DNA from: Streptomyces scabiei 87.22
Lineage (GTDB): Bacteria; Actinomycetota; Actinomycetes; Streptomycetales; Streptomycetaceae
Reading direction: 5' to 3'
DNA: 64,000 nt
Assembly: GCF_000091305.1 (NCBI RefSeq)
Contig: NC_013929.1
Location: 992,001 to 1,056,000 of the forward strand
How positions within the stretch are numbered: position 1 is the stretch's first letter; each line of letters starts with the position of its first letter. The notes beneath the pieces are model-generated. The model did not search any database. It saw only the letters and a program-made list of their open reading frames with translations, and was not told the origin of the DNA. This document shows, piece by piece, positions 25,709 to 34,516 of this stretch. Made by a program: the position numbers and the translations under genes.

Positions 25709-27364
25709 ATGGCCGACACGAACGGCAGCCCGGGGACGGCGGGTACGGCGAACCCGCCGAATCTACGGATCAGCTCGCTCAGCAAGTCCTTCGGCGGGGT
25801 GCGCGCGCTGGACGCGGTGGACCTGACCGTGCCCGCCGGGCAGGTGCACGCCCTGCTCGGGCACAACGGCGCCGGCAAGTCCACGCTGATCAAGTGTCTC
25901 GGCGGGGCGTTCCCGCCGGACTCCGGGACGATCGAGGTGGGCGGTGTCCCCCACGCCCGGCTCAGTCCGCGCGAGTCGATCGCGGCCGGGGTGGCGATCA
26001 TCTTCCAGACGCTGAGCGTCGTGGACTCGCTGACGGTCGCCGAGAACATCTTCCTCGGCCAGGAGTGGACCCGGTACGGCCGGATCGACCGCCGGGCCCA
26101 GGAGAAGGTGGCCGTCGAGCTCCTCGACCGGGTCGCCGCGAGCTGCTCGCCACGCGACCGGGTGGGTGAACTGCCCATGGGGCAGAAGCAGTTGGTCGAG
26201 ATCGCCAAGGCCCTCAGCCGCAGCGCCTCGGTGCTGGTCCTGGACGAGCCGACGGCCGCCCTCTCCGGCACCGAGAGCGACGCCCTCGCCACCCGGGTGG
26301 AGGACCTGCGCACCCAGGGCCTCGCCATCGTCTACGTCACGCACCTGCTGGCGGAGGTCGAACGGCTGGCGGACGCGGTGACCGTGCTCCGCGACGGCCG
26401 GGTCGCCCACCACACGGCGACGGGGAATCACCGCCGCCACGACCTGGTGAGGGCGATCACGGGAGGGCGGGCGGCCGGTCCCGCGGCCGGCGCGACCACG
26501 GCCGCGGGCGGGGGTGCCGACGTCGTCGTTCCGGGGCGGCGGAACCCCGCCCGGCCCGCTCGCCTCACCGTCCGCGGTCTGCGCGGTCCCGGCTTCGGAC
26601 CCGTCGACCTGACCGTCGCCGAGGGCGAGATCGTGGGGTTGTACGGGCTCATCGGGTCGGGGCGTACGCGGGTGCTGGAGACCCTGTTCGGCAGGCGCCG
26701 GGCGTCCGGCGGGTCGGTCCGGGTCGGTGAGCGGGCCGTCTCCGCTTCCCGTCCCGCCGACGCGCTGGCCGCCGGCGTCGCGCTCGTGCCGGCCGACCGG
26801 CGGGCGCAGGGGCTGTTCGCGGGCCTGAGTGCCCAGGACAACGTGCTGCTGCCGAGCGTGCGGACGCTGGCCCGGCGCGGTGTGCGGGCGCTCGGGGCCG
26901 AGCGGCGGGTGTTCGGCTCGCTCGCCGAGTCGGTCGGGCTGCGGCCCGTACGGCCGGGGCTCCCGGCCTCGGCGTTCTCCGGCGGCAACCAGCAGAAGCT
27001 GCTGCTCGGCCGCTGGATCAACGAGGCGCGGGCCGTCGACGTCCTGCTCCTCGACGAGCCCACCCAGGGCGTCGACGTCGGTGCCCGTCAGGAGATCTAC
27101 GACGTCGTGTCCTCGCTCGCCGCCGAGCGCGGCACGGCCGTGCTGTTCGCCTCCAGCGACCCGGAGGAGGCGGCCGTGCTCGCCCACCGCTGTCTGGTGG
27201 TCGACCGGGGCCGGATCGTCGCCGAACTCTCCGGCGCCGGCCTCACCGAGGAGTCCCTGCTGGCCGCCGTCCACGACGCGGGACCGGCGGCCCAGGGTCC
27301 GGACCACAGCCCGGACGGCGATCCCAGCGCGTCCCCCGCCCCGTCCCACGAAGGAGCAGCATGA
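25709..27364 (+). CDS. Dual ATP-binding subunit of CUT2-type ABC importer (RbsA-like)
   Basis: 551 residues with two nucleotide-binding domains. The first has Walker A GHNGAGKST, signature LPMGQKQLVEIAKAL and Walker B VLVLDEPTAALSG. The second has a degenerate Walker A GLIGSGRTR, signature FSGGNQQKLLLGRW and Walker B VLLLDEPTQGVDVGAR. This pattern, with only one fully canonical P-loop, is usual for RbsA/MglA proteins. It overlaps the permease start by four bases (ATGA). A Gly/Ala-rich linker joins the halves (about 250-280). Confidence 0.94.
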   Translation: MADTNGSPGTAGTANPPNLRISSLSKSFGGVRALDAVDLTVPAGQVHALLGHNGAGKSTLIKCLGGAFPPDSGTIEVGGVPHARLSPRESIAAGVAIIFQTLSVVDSLTVAENIFLGQEWTRYGRIDRRAQEKVAVELLDRVAASCSPRDRVGELPMGQKQLVEIAKALSRSASVLVLDEPTAALSGTESDALATRVEDLRTQGLAIVYVTHLLAEVERLADAVTVLRDGRVAHHTATGNHRRHDLVRAITGGRAAGPAAGATTAAGGGADVVVPGRRNPARPARLTVRGLRGPGFGPVDLTVAEGEIVGLYGLIGSGRTRVLETLFGRRRASGGSVRVGERAVSASRPADALAAGVALVPADRRAQGLFAGLSAQDNVLLPSVRTLARRGVRALGAERRVFGSLAESVGLRPVRPGLPASAFSGGNQQKLLLGRWINEARAVDVLLLDEPTQGVDVGARQEIYDVVSSLAAERGTAVLFASSDPEEAAVLAHRCLVVDRGRIVAELSGAGLTEESLLAAVHDAGPAAQGPDHSPDGDPSASPAPSHEGAA

Positions 27365-28353
27365 CCACCGTGACCGCCGCCGAGCGCGTCGTCCCCGGCC
27401 CGCGCGCGCTGGCCGCGCACGGCCTCGCGACCCTGCGGCGCCATCCCCTGATCGTCGTCCTCGCCCTGCTGGTGGTCGTGTTCCAGCTGTCCACCGGCAG
27501 CTTCCTCGACCCCGGCAACCTGCGGGGGATCGCCACCGACGCGGCCGCGCTCGCGATCGTCGCCGTCCCCCTGGCCCTGCTCGTCATCAGCGGCTATCTG
27601 GACCTGTCCGTCGGCTCGACGCTGGCGCTCGGTGCCCTCACGGCGGGCTGGCTCGCGGGCGAGCGGGCCCAGTCGCCCGTGGTCGCCGTCCTCGGGGCGC
27701 TGGCCGTCGGCGCGGCGGTCGGCGCGGTGAACGGGGTGCTCTGCTGCTATCTGGGGCTGTCGCCGTTCATCGTGACGCTGGGCATGCTGGCGGCCGTGCG
27801 GGGCCTCGCCCAGCAGCTCTTCCCGCTGCCGCTGAGCGGCTTCGGCGACGGGTTCGCCTGGCTGGGCGGGGCACGGATCGCCGGGATCGCGGCGCCCGTG
27901 GTCGTCGCCGCCGCCGTCCTGGTGGCGGGGGCCCTGTTCCTGGCGTACACGCCGACCGGACGGCACGTGTTCGCCATCGGGGTCAACCGGGAGGCCGCGT
28001 ACCTCTCCGGCATCGACGTCCGCCGTACGCCGTTCGCGCTGTTCGTCGTCACGGGTACGGCCGCCGCGCTGGCCGGGGCGATCAAGGCGTCCGTGCTGGA
28101 CAGCGTGGTCGCGGGCACCTCGGGCACGGGCTTCGAACTGACCGTGCTCACGGCGGTGCTGCTGGGCGGGGTGGCGCTGAGCGGCGGCTCCGGTTCGGTT
28201 CTCGGGGTACTGCTCGGCGTGCTGTTCCTGGGATGCCTCCAGAACGGGCTGACACTGCTGAGCGTGCCGACGTTCTGGCAGCAGATGGCCCAGGGCGTGG
28301 CCCTGGTGGCGGGCGCCGCGCTCGCCTACTTCGGCCCACGGGCGACCCGGTGA
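27361..28353 (+). CDS. CUT2-type ABC importer permease (RbsC-like)
   Basis: 330-residue inner-membrane protein with about 8-10 helices, of the BPD_transp_2 family. LALLVISGYLDLSVGSTLALGA and the EAA-like loop AYLSGIDVRRTPFALFVVTG are family-typical, as is LGGVALSGGSGSVLGVLLGV. ATG 27361 overlaps the ATPase stop. It would form a homodimeric channel with the dual ATPase. Only one permease gene is present, as expected for this family. Confidence 0.93.
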   Translation: MTTVTAAERVVPGPRALAAHGLATLRRHPLIVVLALLVVVFQLSTGSFLDPGNLRGIATDAAALAIVAVPLALLVISGYLDLSVGSTLALGALTAGWLAGERAQSPVVAVLGALAVGAAVGAVNGVLCCYLGLSPFIVTLGMLAAVRGLAQQLFPLPLSGFGDGFAWLGGARIAGIAAPVVVAAAVLVAGALFLAYTPTGRHVFAIGVNREAAYLSGIDVRRTPFALFVVTGTAAALAGAIKASVLDSVVAGTSGTGFELTVLTAVLLGGVALSGGSGSVLGVLLGVLFLGCLQNGLTLLSVPTFWQQMAQGVALVAGAALAYFGPRATR

Positions 28354-28435
28354 CCGTCGTCCCCCGCCCTCCCGGCCCGCACTCCCCCTCCCCGTCCCCC
28401 TCGTATCCGTATCCAGACACCTCGGAGAGGTCCTC

Positions 28436-30133
28436 GTGAGCGACACTTCCCCCACCCTCGTCCTGACCGGCGGTCAGGTCATCACCGTCGACGCCGGATT
28501 CACGGTCGCCGAGGGTGTGGCCGTGCGCGGCCGGGAGATCGTCGCGGTCGGCACGGACGCCGAGATGCGCGCGCTGGCCGGACCGGCGACGAGGATCGTC
28601 GAGCTGGCCGGGCGGACCGTGCTGCCGGGCATCAACGACTCGCATCTGCACGGCGCCGCGTACGCGCTGTCCAAGCCTCCGTTCGCCCTCGACGTCGGCC
28701 ATCCGGCGGTCGGCTCGATCGCCGACGTCGCCGCGGTGGTGGGCGCGGCGGTGCAGGGCGCCGCTCCCGGTGAGTGGATCGTCGGCCTGGGCTGGGACCC
28801 CGGCTATCTCGCCGAGTGCCTCGCCGAGCCGGGCCGGCTCCCGCACCGCGCCGACCTGGACGCGGTGGCGCCCGACCACCCCGTCTGTCTGACCGACTTC
28901 TCGCAGCACATGGTGTGGGCGAACAGCGAGGCCCTGCGCCGTTGCGGGATCGACGCCGGCACCGAGGCACCCGACGGCGGGGTCGTCGACCGTGACGCCG
29001 ACGGCTCGCCGACCGGCATCCTGCGCGAGGCCGCCGGCGTCCTGTTGCAGGCCGCCCTGCCCTCCCCCACCGTCGCCCGGCGCCGCCGGGCCGTCCAGCG
29101 CCTCGTCGCCGAACTCCACGCGCGCGGCATCACCAGTTACACCGAGCCGGGCCTCGGGCCCGGCGGCTCCGAGACCCTGTTCGGCGGGCTGAGCACCGAC
29201 AACTGGACCGCGTACGCCGAACTGGCCGCGGCCGGCGCGCTGCACGTCCGGGTCAGTGTGCTGCTGCTGCCCGCGCCGATCGGCGGCTCCGCCGACGACG
29301 TCCGCAAGGGCCTCGCCGAGCTCCACCGCCCCGAGTCCGCTGACCCCCGGCTGCTGAACGCCATCGGCGTGAAGATCTTCGCCGACGGGGTGCCTCCGAA
29401 CCGTACGGCCTGGATGAACGAGCCCTACCTCGACGGCGGCCACGGCTCCCTGTGTGTGCACGGGCGCACGCCCGATGTGCAGGTCGACGAGCTGTTCGAC
29501 ATGATCCGGGTCGCCCATGAGGCCGGCTACCAGCTGGGCGTCCACGTCACCGGCGACCGGGCCATCGATCTGGTGGTGGACGCGTTCGTGGCGGCGCAGG
29601 AGGCCGTGCCGCGCGAGGACGCCCGGCACTACGTCATCCACGGCGACTTCATCGGCGCCGACAGCCTCGCCCGGCTGGCCGCGCACGGCTACGGCGTCAA
29701 CATGAACCCGGCCATCAAGTGGACGATCTCCGACCTGATGGCCGAGGTCGTGGGTCCGGAGCGGTCGGCGTACCAGTGGCCCGCGCGCTCGGCCTTCGAC
29801 GCGGGGCTCGCGGTGTGCGCCAGTTCGGACGCGCCGATCACCGAGCCCGACTGGCGGCAGGGCGTCGCCGCGATGCTGCTGCGCGAGTCCAAGGCCAGCG
29901 GCCGGGTCAGCGGGCCCGAGCAGTGCGTGGAACTCGCCGAGGCGCTGCGGGCGTACACCATCAACCCGGCGCGGCAGGACTTCGCCGAGGCGTGGAAGGG
30001 GTCCGTGGAGGTGGGCAAGGTGGCCGACCTGTGCGTCCTGGACCGGCCGCTGCTGGACCTCGATCCGCACGAGATCACTCAGGTGCGGGTGGACATGACG
30101 GTGTTCGACGGCGGGGTAGTCTTCGAGCGCTGA
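28436..30133 (+). CDS. YtcJ-type amidohydrolase
   Basis: 565-residue metal-dependent amidohydrolase of the Amidohydro_3 (YtcJ/NfdA-like) family. The HxH metal pair is in NDSHLHGAA. Later ligands are HVTGDRA and HGDFIGADS, then SSDAPITEPDWRQG with the catalytic Asp. The N- and C-terminal beta-sandwich strands (VLTGGQVITVDAGF, GKVADLCVLDRPLLD) flank the barrel. Characterised relatives hydrolyse N-substituted formamides or other amides. GTG 28436 lies 83 bases after the permease stop on the same strand and no terminator intervenes, so it is probably the last gene of the importer operon and processes the imported compound. Confidence 0.88.
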   Translation: MSDTSPTLVLTGGQVITVDAGFTVAEGVAVRGREIVAVGTDAEMRALAGPATRIVELAGRTVLPGINDSHLHGAAYALSKPPFALDVGHPAVGSIADVAAVVGAAVQGAAPGEWIVGLGWDPGYLAECLAEPGRLPHRADLDAVAPDHPVCLTDFSQHMVWANSEALRRCGIDAGTEAPDGGVVDRDADGSPTGILREAAGVLLQAALPSPTVARRRRAVQRLVAELHARGITSYTEPGLGPGGSETLFGGLSTDNWTAYAELAAAGALHVRVSVLLLPAPIGGSADDVRKGLAELHRPESADPRLLNAIGVKIFADGVPPNRTAWMNEPYLDGGHGSLCVHGRTPDVQVDELFDMIRVAHEAGYQLGVHVTGDRAIDLVVDAFVAAQEAVPREDARHYVIHGDFIGADSLARLAAHGYGVNMNPAIKWTISDLMAEVVGPERSAYQWPARSAFDAGLAVCASSDAPITEPDWRQGVAAMLLRESKASGRVSGPEQCVELAEALRAYTINPARQDFAEAWKGSVEVGKVADLCVLDRPLLDLDPHEITQVRVDMTVFDGGVVFER

Positions 30134-30144
30134 GCACGGCCGTG

Positions 30145-30175
30145 GGGCCGGTGCCGCGTGTCGCGGCACCGGCCC
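30145..30175. terminator. Bidirectional terminator
   Basis: GGGCCGGTGCCGCG (30145-30158) pairs perfectly with CGCGGCACCGGCCC (30162-30175) over a TGT loop. It sits between converging genes (stops at 30133 and 30187) and can serve both. Confidence 0.8.
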
Positions 30176-30186
30176 TCGCCGTGTCC

Positions 30187-31128
30187 TCAGCCCGTCAACG
30201 CCTCCACCCGGCGCATGACCTCCTTGCAGAAGGCGCCCACGCCGTCGGGGTCGTCGATGAACTGGTTCGGCTTGACGCAGAAGGTCGTGAAGCCCTGTTC
30301 CAGCTGCTCCGGTATCGAGGCGAGGGCCGCTCCGAGGTCCGCCGGGGCGTGGTCGTCGGGGAAGACGGCCTGGGTGCCGCCGATCATCTCCAGGTCGGCG
30401 GCGTTCCGTCCGGCGGCGGACATCGCCTCGTCGAGCGCCTTCAGGTCGTCGGGGGTGGGCCGTCCGAGGGGGTGGAAGCCGTGGCCGTGGCGGACGAGCC
30501 GGCGCAGGACGGGGCCGTGCAGGCGCTGCCCGCCGAACCACAGCCGCGGGCCCTCGGGGCGGTACGCCTTGGGCTCGAAGTAGACGTCCCGGAAGGGGTA
30601 GTGCTCGCTGTCGTGGGAGATCGGGGAGGGGCCCCAGGCTTTCGCCCAGACCTCCAGGTGTTCGTCGAGCAGCCGGCCGCGCCTGCCGAAGGGCACGCCG
30701 AGCGCGTCGTACTCGTCCCTGCTCCAGCTGACCGTGGGCTGCACCAGCAGCCGTCCCTCGCTGAGCAGGTCGAGGGTGCCCAGCTCGCGGGCCATCAGCA
30801 GGGGGTGGCGCAGCGGAGCGAGGACGGCCGCGGCGGCCAGGCGCAGGCGCTCGGTGACGGAGGCGATGGAGGCGAGCAGCAGCAGGGAGTTGGGCCAGGG
30901 GGTGTAGGGGTCCTGGTTGCCGGGGAGGGCGTAGTCGCGGGGGTTGCCCATGATGCCGTCGGCGCCGGCGTCGGGGCCGAGCACGATGTGTTCGCTGACC
31001 ATGACGGAGTCGAACCCGGCGTCCTCGGCCTCGCGGGCCCACCGTACGGCGGCGGGCAGGTCGGCCCGGCCGCCGGTCAGGGTCCAGTTCTCGCTGAGGA
31101 CCAGCAGCATGCGGGGGGTGGTGCTCAT
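30187..31128 (-). CDS. LLM-class F420- or flavin-dependent oxidoreductase
   Basis: 313-residue luciferase-like monooxygenase-fold protein. AAVRWAREAEDAGFDSVMVS, EHIVLGPDAG, LLLLASIASVTERLRLAAAA and LVQPTVSWSRDEYDALGVPF are the usual barrel strands; RLWFGGQRLHGPVLRRLVRH is the phosphate-binding region. Streptomyces LLM proteins of this TIGR-type often use F420, but FMN cannot be excluded by eye. ATG 31128 has GGAGGAGAGGG upstream. It is divergent from a MarR regulator, which probably controls it. Confidence 0.88.
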   Translation of the reverse strand: MSTTPRMLLVLSENWTLTGGRADLPAAVRWAREAEDAGFDSVMVSEHIVLGPDAGADGIMGNPRDYALPGNQDPYTPWPNSLLLLASIASVTERLRLAAAAVLAPLRHPLLMARELGTLDLLSEGRLLVQPTVSWSRDEYDALGVPFGRRGRLLDEHLEVWAKAWGPSPISHDSEHYPFRDVYFEPKAYRPEGPRLWFGGQRLHGPVLRRLVRHGHGFHPLGRPTPDDLKALDEAMSAAGRNAADLEMIGGTQAVFPDDHAPADLGAALASIPEQLEQGFTTFCVKPNQFIDDPDGVGAFCKEVMRRVEALTG

Positions 31129-31209
31129 GACGGTTTCCCTCTCCTCCGTACAATTTGATGCCGAATGACCGACCCACCGACCTCCGCACCGACGATTCGA
31201 GGAGCCCCC

Positions 31210-31782
31210 GTGCCCGGCCAGCGATCCATCACCGAAGCCGAGAAGCTCGCCGCGGCGAAACTGGGGGACTTCCCCATCCGCCGCGACCAGATGGCGGCGG
31301 TGGCGAACATCTACCGGGCCGCGTCGGCGGTGCGGCAGCACCTGGAGAACTCGGTGCTGCGCCCGTCCGACCTGACGTGGACGGCGTTCGTGGTGCTGTG
31401 GGTGGTGTGGGTGTGGGGCGAGTCCGAGACCCGGCACGTGGCCGAGGAGGCGGGCATCTCCAAGGGCACGCTGACGGGGGTCGCCCGCACGCTGGAGTCT
31501 CGTGGACTGGTGCGGCGGGCGGCGCATCCGACGGACGGGCGGCTCGTGCTGCTGGCCCTCACCGACAAGGGCGAGGAGCTGATGCGCCGGGTGTTCCCGG
31601 CCTTCAACGAGGAGGAGGCCTTCGTCACCGGGCAGCTCAGCGACACCGAGTGCAGGAGCCTCGCGGAGGGGCTCCGCAGTGTGGTGCTGCAGGTCGAGGA
31701 GCACGGTGAGGAGCGCCGCCGCACGCTGTTGAACGGTGCCGAGCCCGCGCCCCGGCGCAGCGGCCGGCGTCCGAAGGCGTGA
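31210..31782 (+). CDS. MarR-family transcriptional regulator
   Basis: 190 residues with a winged HTH: SDLTWTAFVVLWVVWVWGE, SETRHVAEEAGISKGTLTGV and LESRGLVRRAAHPTDGRLVL (wing). The N-terminal and C-terminal helices form the dimer interface. The C-terminal tail is basic (RRSGRRPKA). GTG 31210 was preferred because GAGGAG lies 5 bases upstream; ATG 31165 has no site. It is divergent from the LLM oxidoreductase. The trigger ligand is unknown. Confidence 0.88.
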   Translation: MPGQRSITEAEKLAAAKLGDFPIRRDQMAAVANIYRAASAVRQHLENSVLRPSDLTWTAFVVLWVVWVWGESETRHVAEEAGISKGTLTGVARTLESRGLVRRAAHPTDGRLVLLALTDKGEELMRRVFPAFNEEEAFVTGQLSDTECRSLAEGLRSVVLQVEEHGEERRRTLLNGAEPAPRRSGRRPKA

Positions 31783-31833
31783 GGCCCGCGCGGAGGGCGC
31801 ACTCGTGTGTCCACGCGTCCGCCCTCCCATGTC

Positions 31834-31847
31834 GTTTGGATACAAAC
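31834..31847. promoter_or_regulatory. Inverted repeat, possible operator
   Basis: GTTTG-GATA-CAAAC lies in an AT-rich patch between the MarR stop and the LysE-type exporter start. MarR proteins often bind such short palindromes. It may serve the exporter gene; the link to this MarR is a guess. Confidence 0.35.
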
Positions 31848-32034
31848 AAAGTAGGCAGGCGCGGAACCCCGGTCAAGGGCCGCCCGTAATTCGATTGCGG
31901 GGAGACCGCCCGCGGCCCCACGATCTGCGCATGTTCATCACCGATGCCTCCCTGCCCCTGACCCCGACCACCGCCTCGCCGGTGCGGGGCCGGCAGCAGT
32001 CCGGCCGACCGTGGGGACCGACACCGCCCCGGTC

Positions 32035-32673
32035 ATGACGGCCGCGCTCGTCGCGGGGCTCCTCGCCGGCTATGGCATCGCCATCCCGGTCGGGGCGGTC
32101 GCGACCTATCTCGTCTCCCTCACCGCCCGTACGTCCCTGCGGACCGGAGCCTGCGCCGCGCTCGGCGTGGCCACGGCCGACGGACTGTACGCGCTGCTCG
32201 CCGCCCTCGGCGGTACGGCCCTCGCCGCCGCCCTGCAGCCGGTGCTGGCGCCCCTGCGCTGGGTCTCCGCACTGGTGCTCCTGGCGCTGGCGGTGCGCGG
32301 CGCGGTCACGGCCCTGCGTCAGTACCGCGCCGGACGGCTCGCCACCCGCACCCAGCGGGACCCGGTGAGCCCGGCCCGCGCCTACGCCGCCCTCCTGGGC
32401 ATCACCCTCCTCAACCCCACCACCGTCGTCTACTTCGCCGCGCTCGTCCTCGGCAGCCGCGCCACCGACGCCGTCAGCCCCCTGGAACAGGGGGTGTTCG
32501 TCCTCGCCGCGTTCCTCGCCTCCGCGAGCTGGCAACTGCTGCTCGCGGGCGGCGGAGCGCTGCTCGGCCGGGCCCTGACCGGACACCGGGGGCGTCTGGT
32601 GACGGGCCTGCTGTCGAGTGCCGTGATCGTGGTACTGGCCGTGCTCATGCTGGTGCCGTCCTCCGGTGGCTGA
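32035..32673 (+). CDS. LysE/RhtB-family exporter
   Basis: About 212-residue membrane protein with six hydrophobic helices, of the LysE/RhtB amino-acid exporter family. GYGIAIPVGAVATYLVSLTA matches the family N-terminus (PGP replaced by IPVGA). LGITLLNPTTVVYFAALVLG holds the conserved NP of the second half. ATG 32035 was chosen; GTG 32011 would add eight polar residues. It may export an amino acid or other small amine. The hairpin over its stop codon suggests transcription ends here. Confidence 0.82.
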   Translation: MTAALVAGLLAGYGIAIPVGAVATYLVSLTARTSLRTGACAALGVATADGLYALLAALGGTALAAALQPVLAPLRWVSALVLLALAVRGAVTALRQYRAGRLATRTQRDPVSPARAYAALLGITLLNPTTVVYFAALVLGSRATDAVSPLEQGVFVLAAFLASASWQLLLAGGGALLGRALTGHRGRLVTGLLSSAVIVVLAVLMLVPSSGG

Positions 32674-32742
32674 ACGATCCGGAGGACGGCGGGTCCCGGG
32701 CCCTGCCGCGGCCGCGGCCGCGGATGAAACCGGCAGGGGCCC
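32658..32742 (+). terminator. Two successive hairpins after the LysE-type gene
   Basis: GTCCTCCGG (32658-32666) pairs with CCGGAGGAC (32679-32687), spanning the stop codon. A second stem, GGGCCCTGCCG (32698-32708) with CGGCAGGGGCCC (32731-32742, one bulged G), follows. Together they should end the exporter transcript before the next gene. Confidence 0.65.
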
Positions 32743-32793
32743 GTGTTGAACACGGGGAGACGACCCCGATCACGACGACAAGGGACGGATGCC

Positions 32794-33240
32794 ATGCCAC
32801 TTGAGGGCGAGTACGAGCCCAGCCCGGCGCAGTGGGTGCGTGAGCAGGTCGAGCTGTACGAGAGCTCGGGCGGGACCCGGGGGACGACCTTGCGGGACAC
32901 GGGCCTGCCGGTCATCGTGCTCACCACCCGCGGCGCGCGGAGCGGCAAGCTCCGCAAGACGCCGCTGATGCGGGTGGAGCACGGGGGACGGTACGCGGTC
33001 GTGGCCTCGCAGGGCGGCGCGCCCAAGCACCCGGTCTGGTACCACAACCTCAAGTCCGACCCGCTGGTGGAACTGCAGGACGGACCCGCGCGGCAGGAGC
33101 TGACCGCGCGGGAGGTCACCGGGGACGAGAAGGCCGAGTGGTGGGAGCGCGCGGTCGCCGCGTATCCGCCGTACGCGGAGTACCAGGAGAAGACCGACCG
33201 GGAGATCCCCGTCTTCGTGCTGGAGCCGGCGGCGGGGTGA
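32794..33240 (+). CDS. Deazaflavin-dependent nitroreductase (DDN) family protein
   Basis: 148-residue protein of the DDN/F420 split-barrel family. [20 protein letters not shown] and [20 protein letters not shown] are the cofactor-binding blocks; [13 protein letters not shown] follows. Mycobacterial Ddn reduces quinones and nitroimidazoles with F420H2. ATG 32794 begins [11 protein letters not shown], which is typical of the family. No partner gene is adjacent. F420 dependence is inferred from the family. Confidence 0.92.
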   Translation: MPLEGEYEPSPAQWVREQVELYESSGGTRGTTLRDTGLPVIVLTTRGARSGKLRKTPLMRVEHGGRYAVVASQGGAPKHPVWYHNLKSDPLVELQDGPARQELTAREVTGDEKAEWWERAVAAYPPYAEYQEKTDREIPVFVLEPAAG

Positions 33241-33368
33241 CGGCCCGCCGGGCTCCCGGCCCGAGGTGAGAAATGCCGAGAGCGCCGGGAGCGCTCGGAG
33301 CGCCGGCAGCGCGACGAAAATTCTTTCGAGCCCTTCGCATGACTGCCCGGCCACCGGGCACCCGGGTC

Positions 33369-34409
33369 TCAGGCCCCGCCGCGTTCCCCCGTCGCGGCGG
33401 GGCCCTCTCCTGCGCGCTCCCCCGGCCCCGTCTTCTCCGTCACGTCGAGGAAGATCTGGTCGGCCTCGGGGACGAGGTGGGCGATGGAGCCCTTGATGCG
33501 GACGGCGACCAGTTCCACCTCCTCGCTGTCCAGGCCCGGCACAAGGTCGACACGGGCGGCCACCAGCGTCGAGTCCAGGCCGAGCTGCATGGTGAGCAGA
33601 CCCTCGACACTGTCGATCTCGGGCTGCGCCGCCAGCAGGGCGCGGATCCTCCGGCTGGCCTCGTCGTCGGCGGCGACCCCGATGAGCTGTTCGCGGGCGT
33701 CCCGGCCGAGCCAGTAGGCGACGTACACCAGCAGCGCCCCGATCGCGAACGAGGCGGACGCCTCCCAGACGACCTCGCCGGTCACCATGTGCAGGATCAT
33801 TCCGGCGATCGCGAGGGTCACACCGAGCACCGCCGTGCCGTCCTCGGCGACCACCGTGCGCAGCGCCGGGTCCCGGAGCCCGGCGACACCGCCCTGGCCG
33901 CGCACCTGGTGCAGGGCGCGCAGCAGCGAGGCGCCCTCGGAGAGCAGGGCCACGCCGAGGACCGCGATGCCGGCGACATAGCCGTCGTAGGACTCCGCGC
34001 TCTCGGACGTCAGGGCGTGGAACGCCTGGTAGAAGGAGAAGCAGCCGCCCATCACGAAGATGCCGACGGCGGCCAGCAGCGACCAGAAGAAGCGCTCCTT
34101 GCCGTAGCCGAAGGGATGCCGGCTGTCGGCGGGACGGCGGCTGCGGCGCAGTGCGGCGAGGAGGAAGACCTCGTTCAGGCTGTCGGCGACCGAGTGGGCG
34201 GCCTCCGACAGCAGCGCCGGTGATCCGGCGAGCAGCCCGCCGACGGTCTTGGCCACCGCGATCACCAGGTTGGCCCCGAGGGCGACGAGGACGGTGATCC
34301 GCGTCCTGCGGTCCTCCCGCGCCTTGCTCCCGTCGTGGGTCCCCGGTCCCTGGAGCGCCGCCCCGTCCCGGTCGTCCGTCGTCTCCGTGCCTGCTGCTGT
34401 CCGCGTCAC
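33369..34409 (-). CDS. Cation diffusion facilitator (CDF) metal exporter
   Basis: 346-residue membrane protein of the CDF family, which exchanges Zn, Mn, Fe or other divalent cations for protons. Helix II carries the metal site HSVAD in LLSEAAHSVADSLNEVF. RHPFGYGKERFFWSLLAAVG follows. The cytoplasmic metal-sensing domain is near the C-terminus (DSVEGLLTMQLGLDSTLVAA). The N-terminal tail (VTRTAAGTETTDD) is short. GTG 34409 was chosen as the first start near the family-like part. A GC hairpin lies inside the last codons. It is divergent from the GHR-like gene. Confidence 0.9.
   Translation of the reverse strand: MTRTAAGTETTDDRDGAALQGPGTHDGSKAREDRRTRITVLVALGANLVIAVAKTVGGLLAGSPALLSEAAHSVADSLNEVFLLAALRRSRRPADSRHPFGYGKERFFWSLLAAVGIFVMGGCFSFYQAFHALTSESAESYDGYVAGIAVLGVALLSEGASLLRALHQVRGQGGVAGLRDPALRTVVAEDGTAVLGVTLAIAGMILHMVTGEVVWEASASFAIGALLVYVAYWLGRDAREQLIGVAADDEASRRIRALLAAQPEIDSVEGLLTMQLGLDSTLVAARVDLVPGLDSEEVELVAVRIKGSIAHLVPEADQIFLDVTEKTGPGERAGEGPAATGERGGA
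33372..33404 (-). terminator. Hairpin inside the 3' end of the CDF gene
   Basis: GGCCCCGCCGCG (33372-33383) pairs with CGCGGCGGGGCC (33393-33404) over a 9-base loop. It falls in the last codons (GERGGA) and touches the stop, so the terminator and coding end appear to be shared. Confidence 0.5.
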
Positions 34410-34516
34410 GTTCGCCGCTTGCCCCGGCCCGTGGCACTCACACCGTGGGTGTCGCGGAATTCGGGGAACTCTCCTCAGGGCATACGTATCCGCCACGCAC
34501 CGGGAGGTCGGACGGC

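Noticed and set aside
28148..31189. 1013-codon minus-strand frame opposite the permease and amidohydrolase
   Set aside because: Shadow of real genes on the plus strand and of the LLM gene in another frame; no domain seen.
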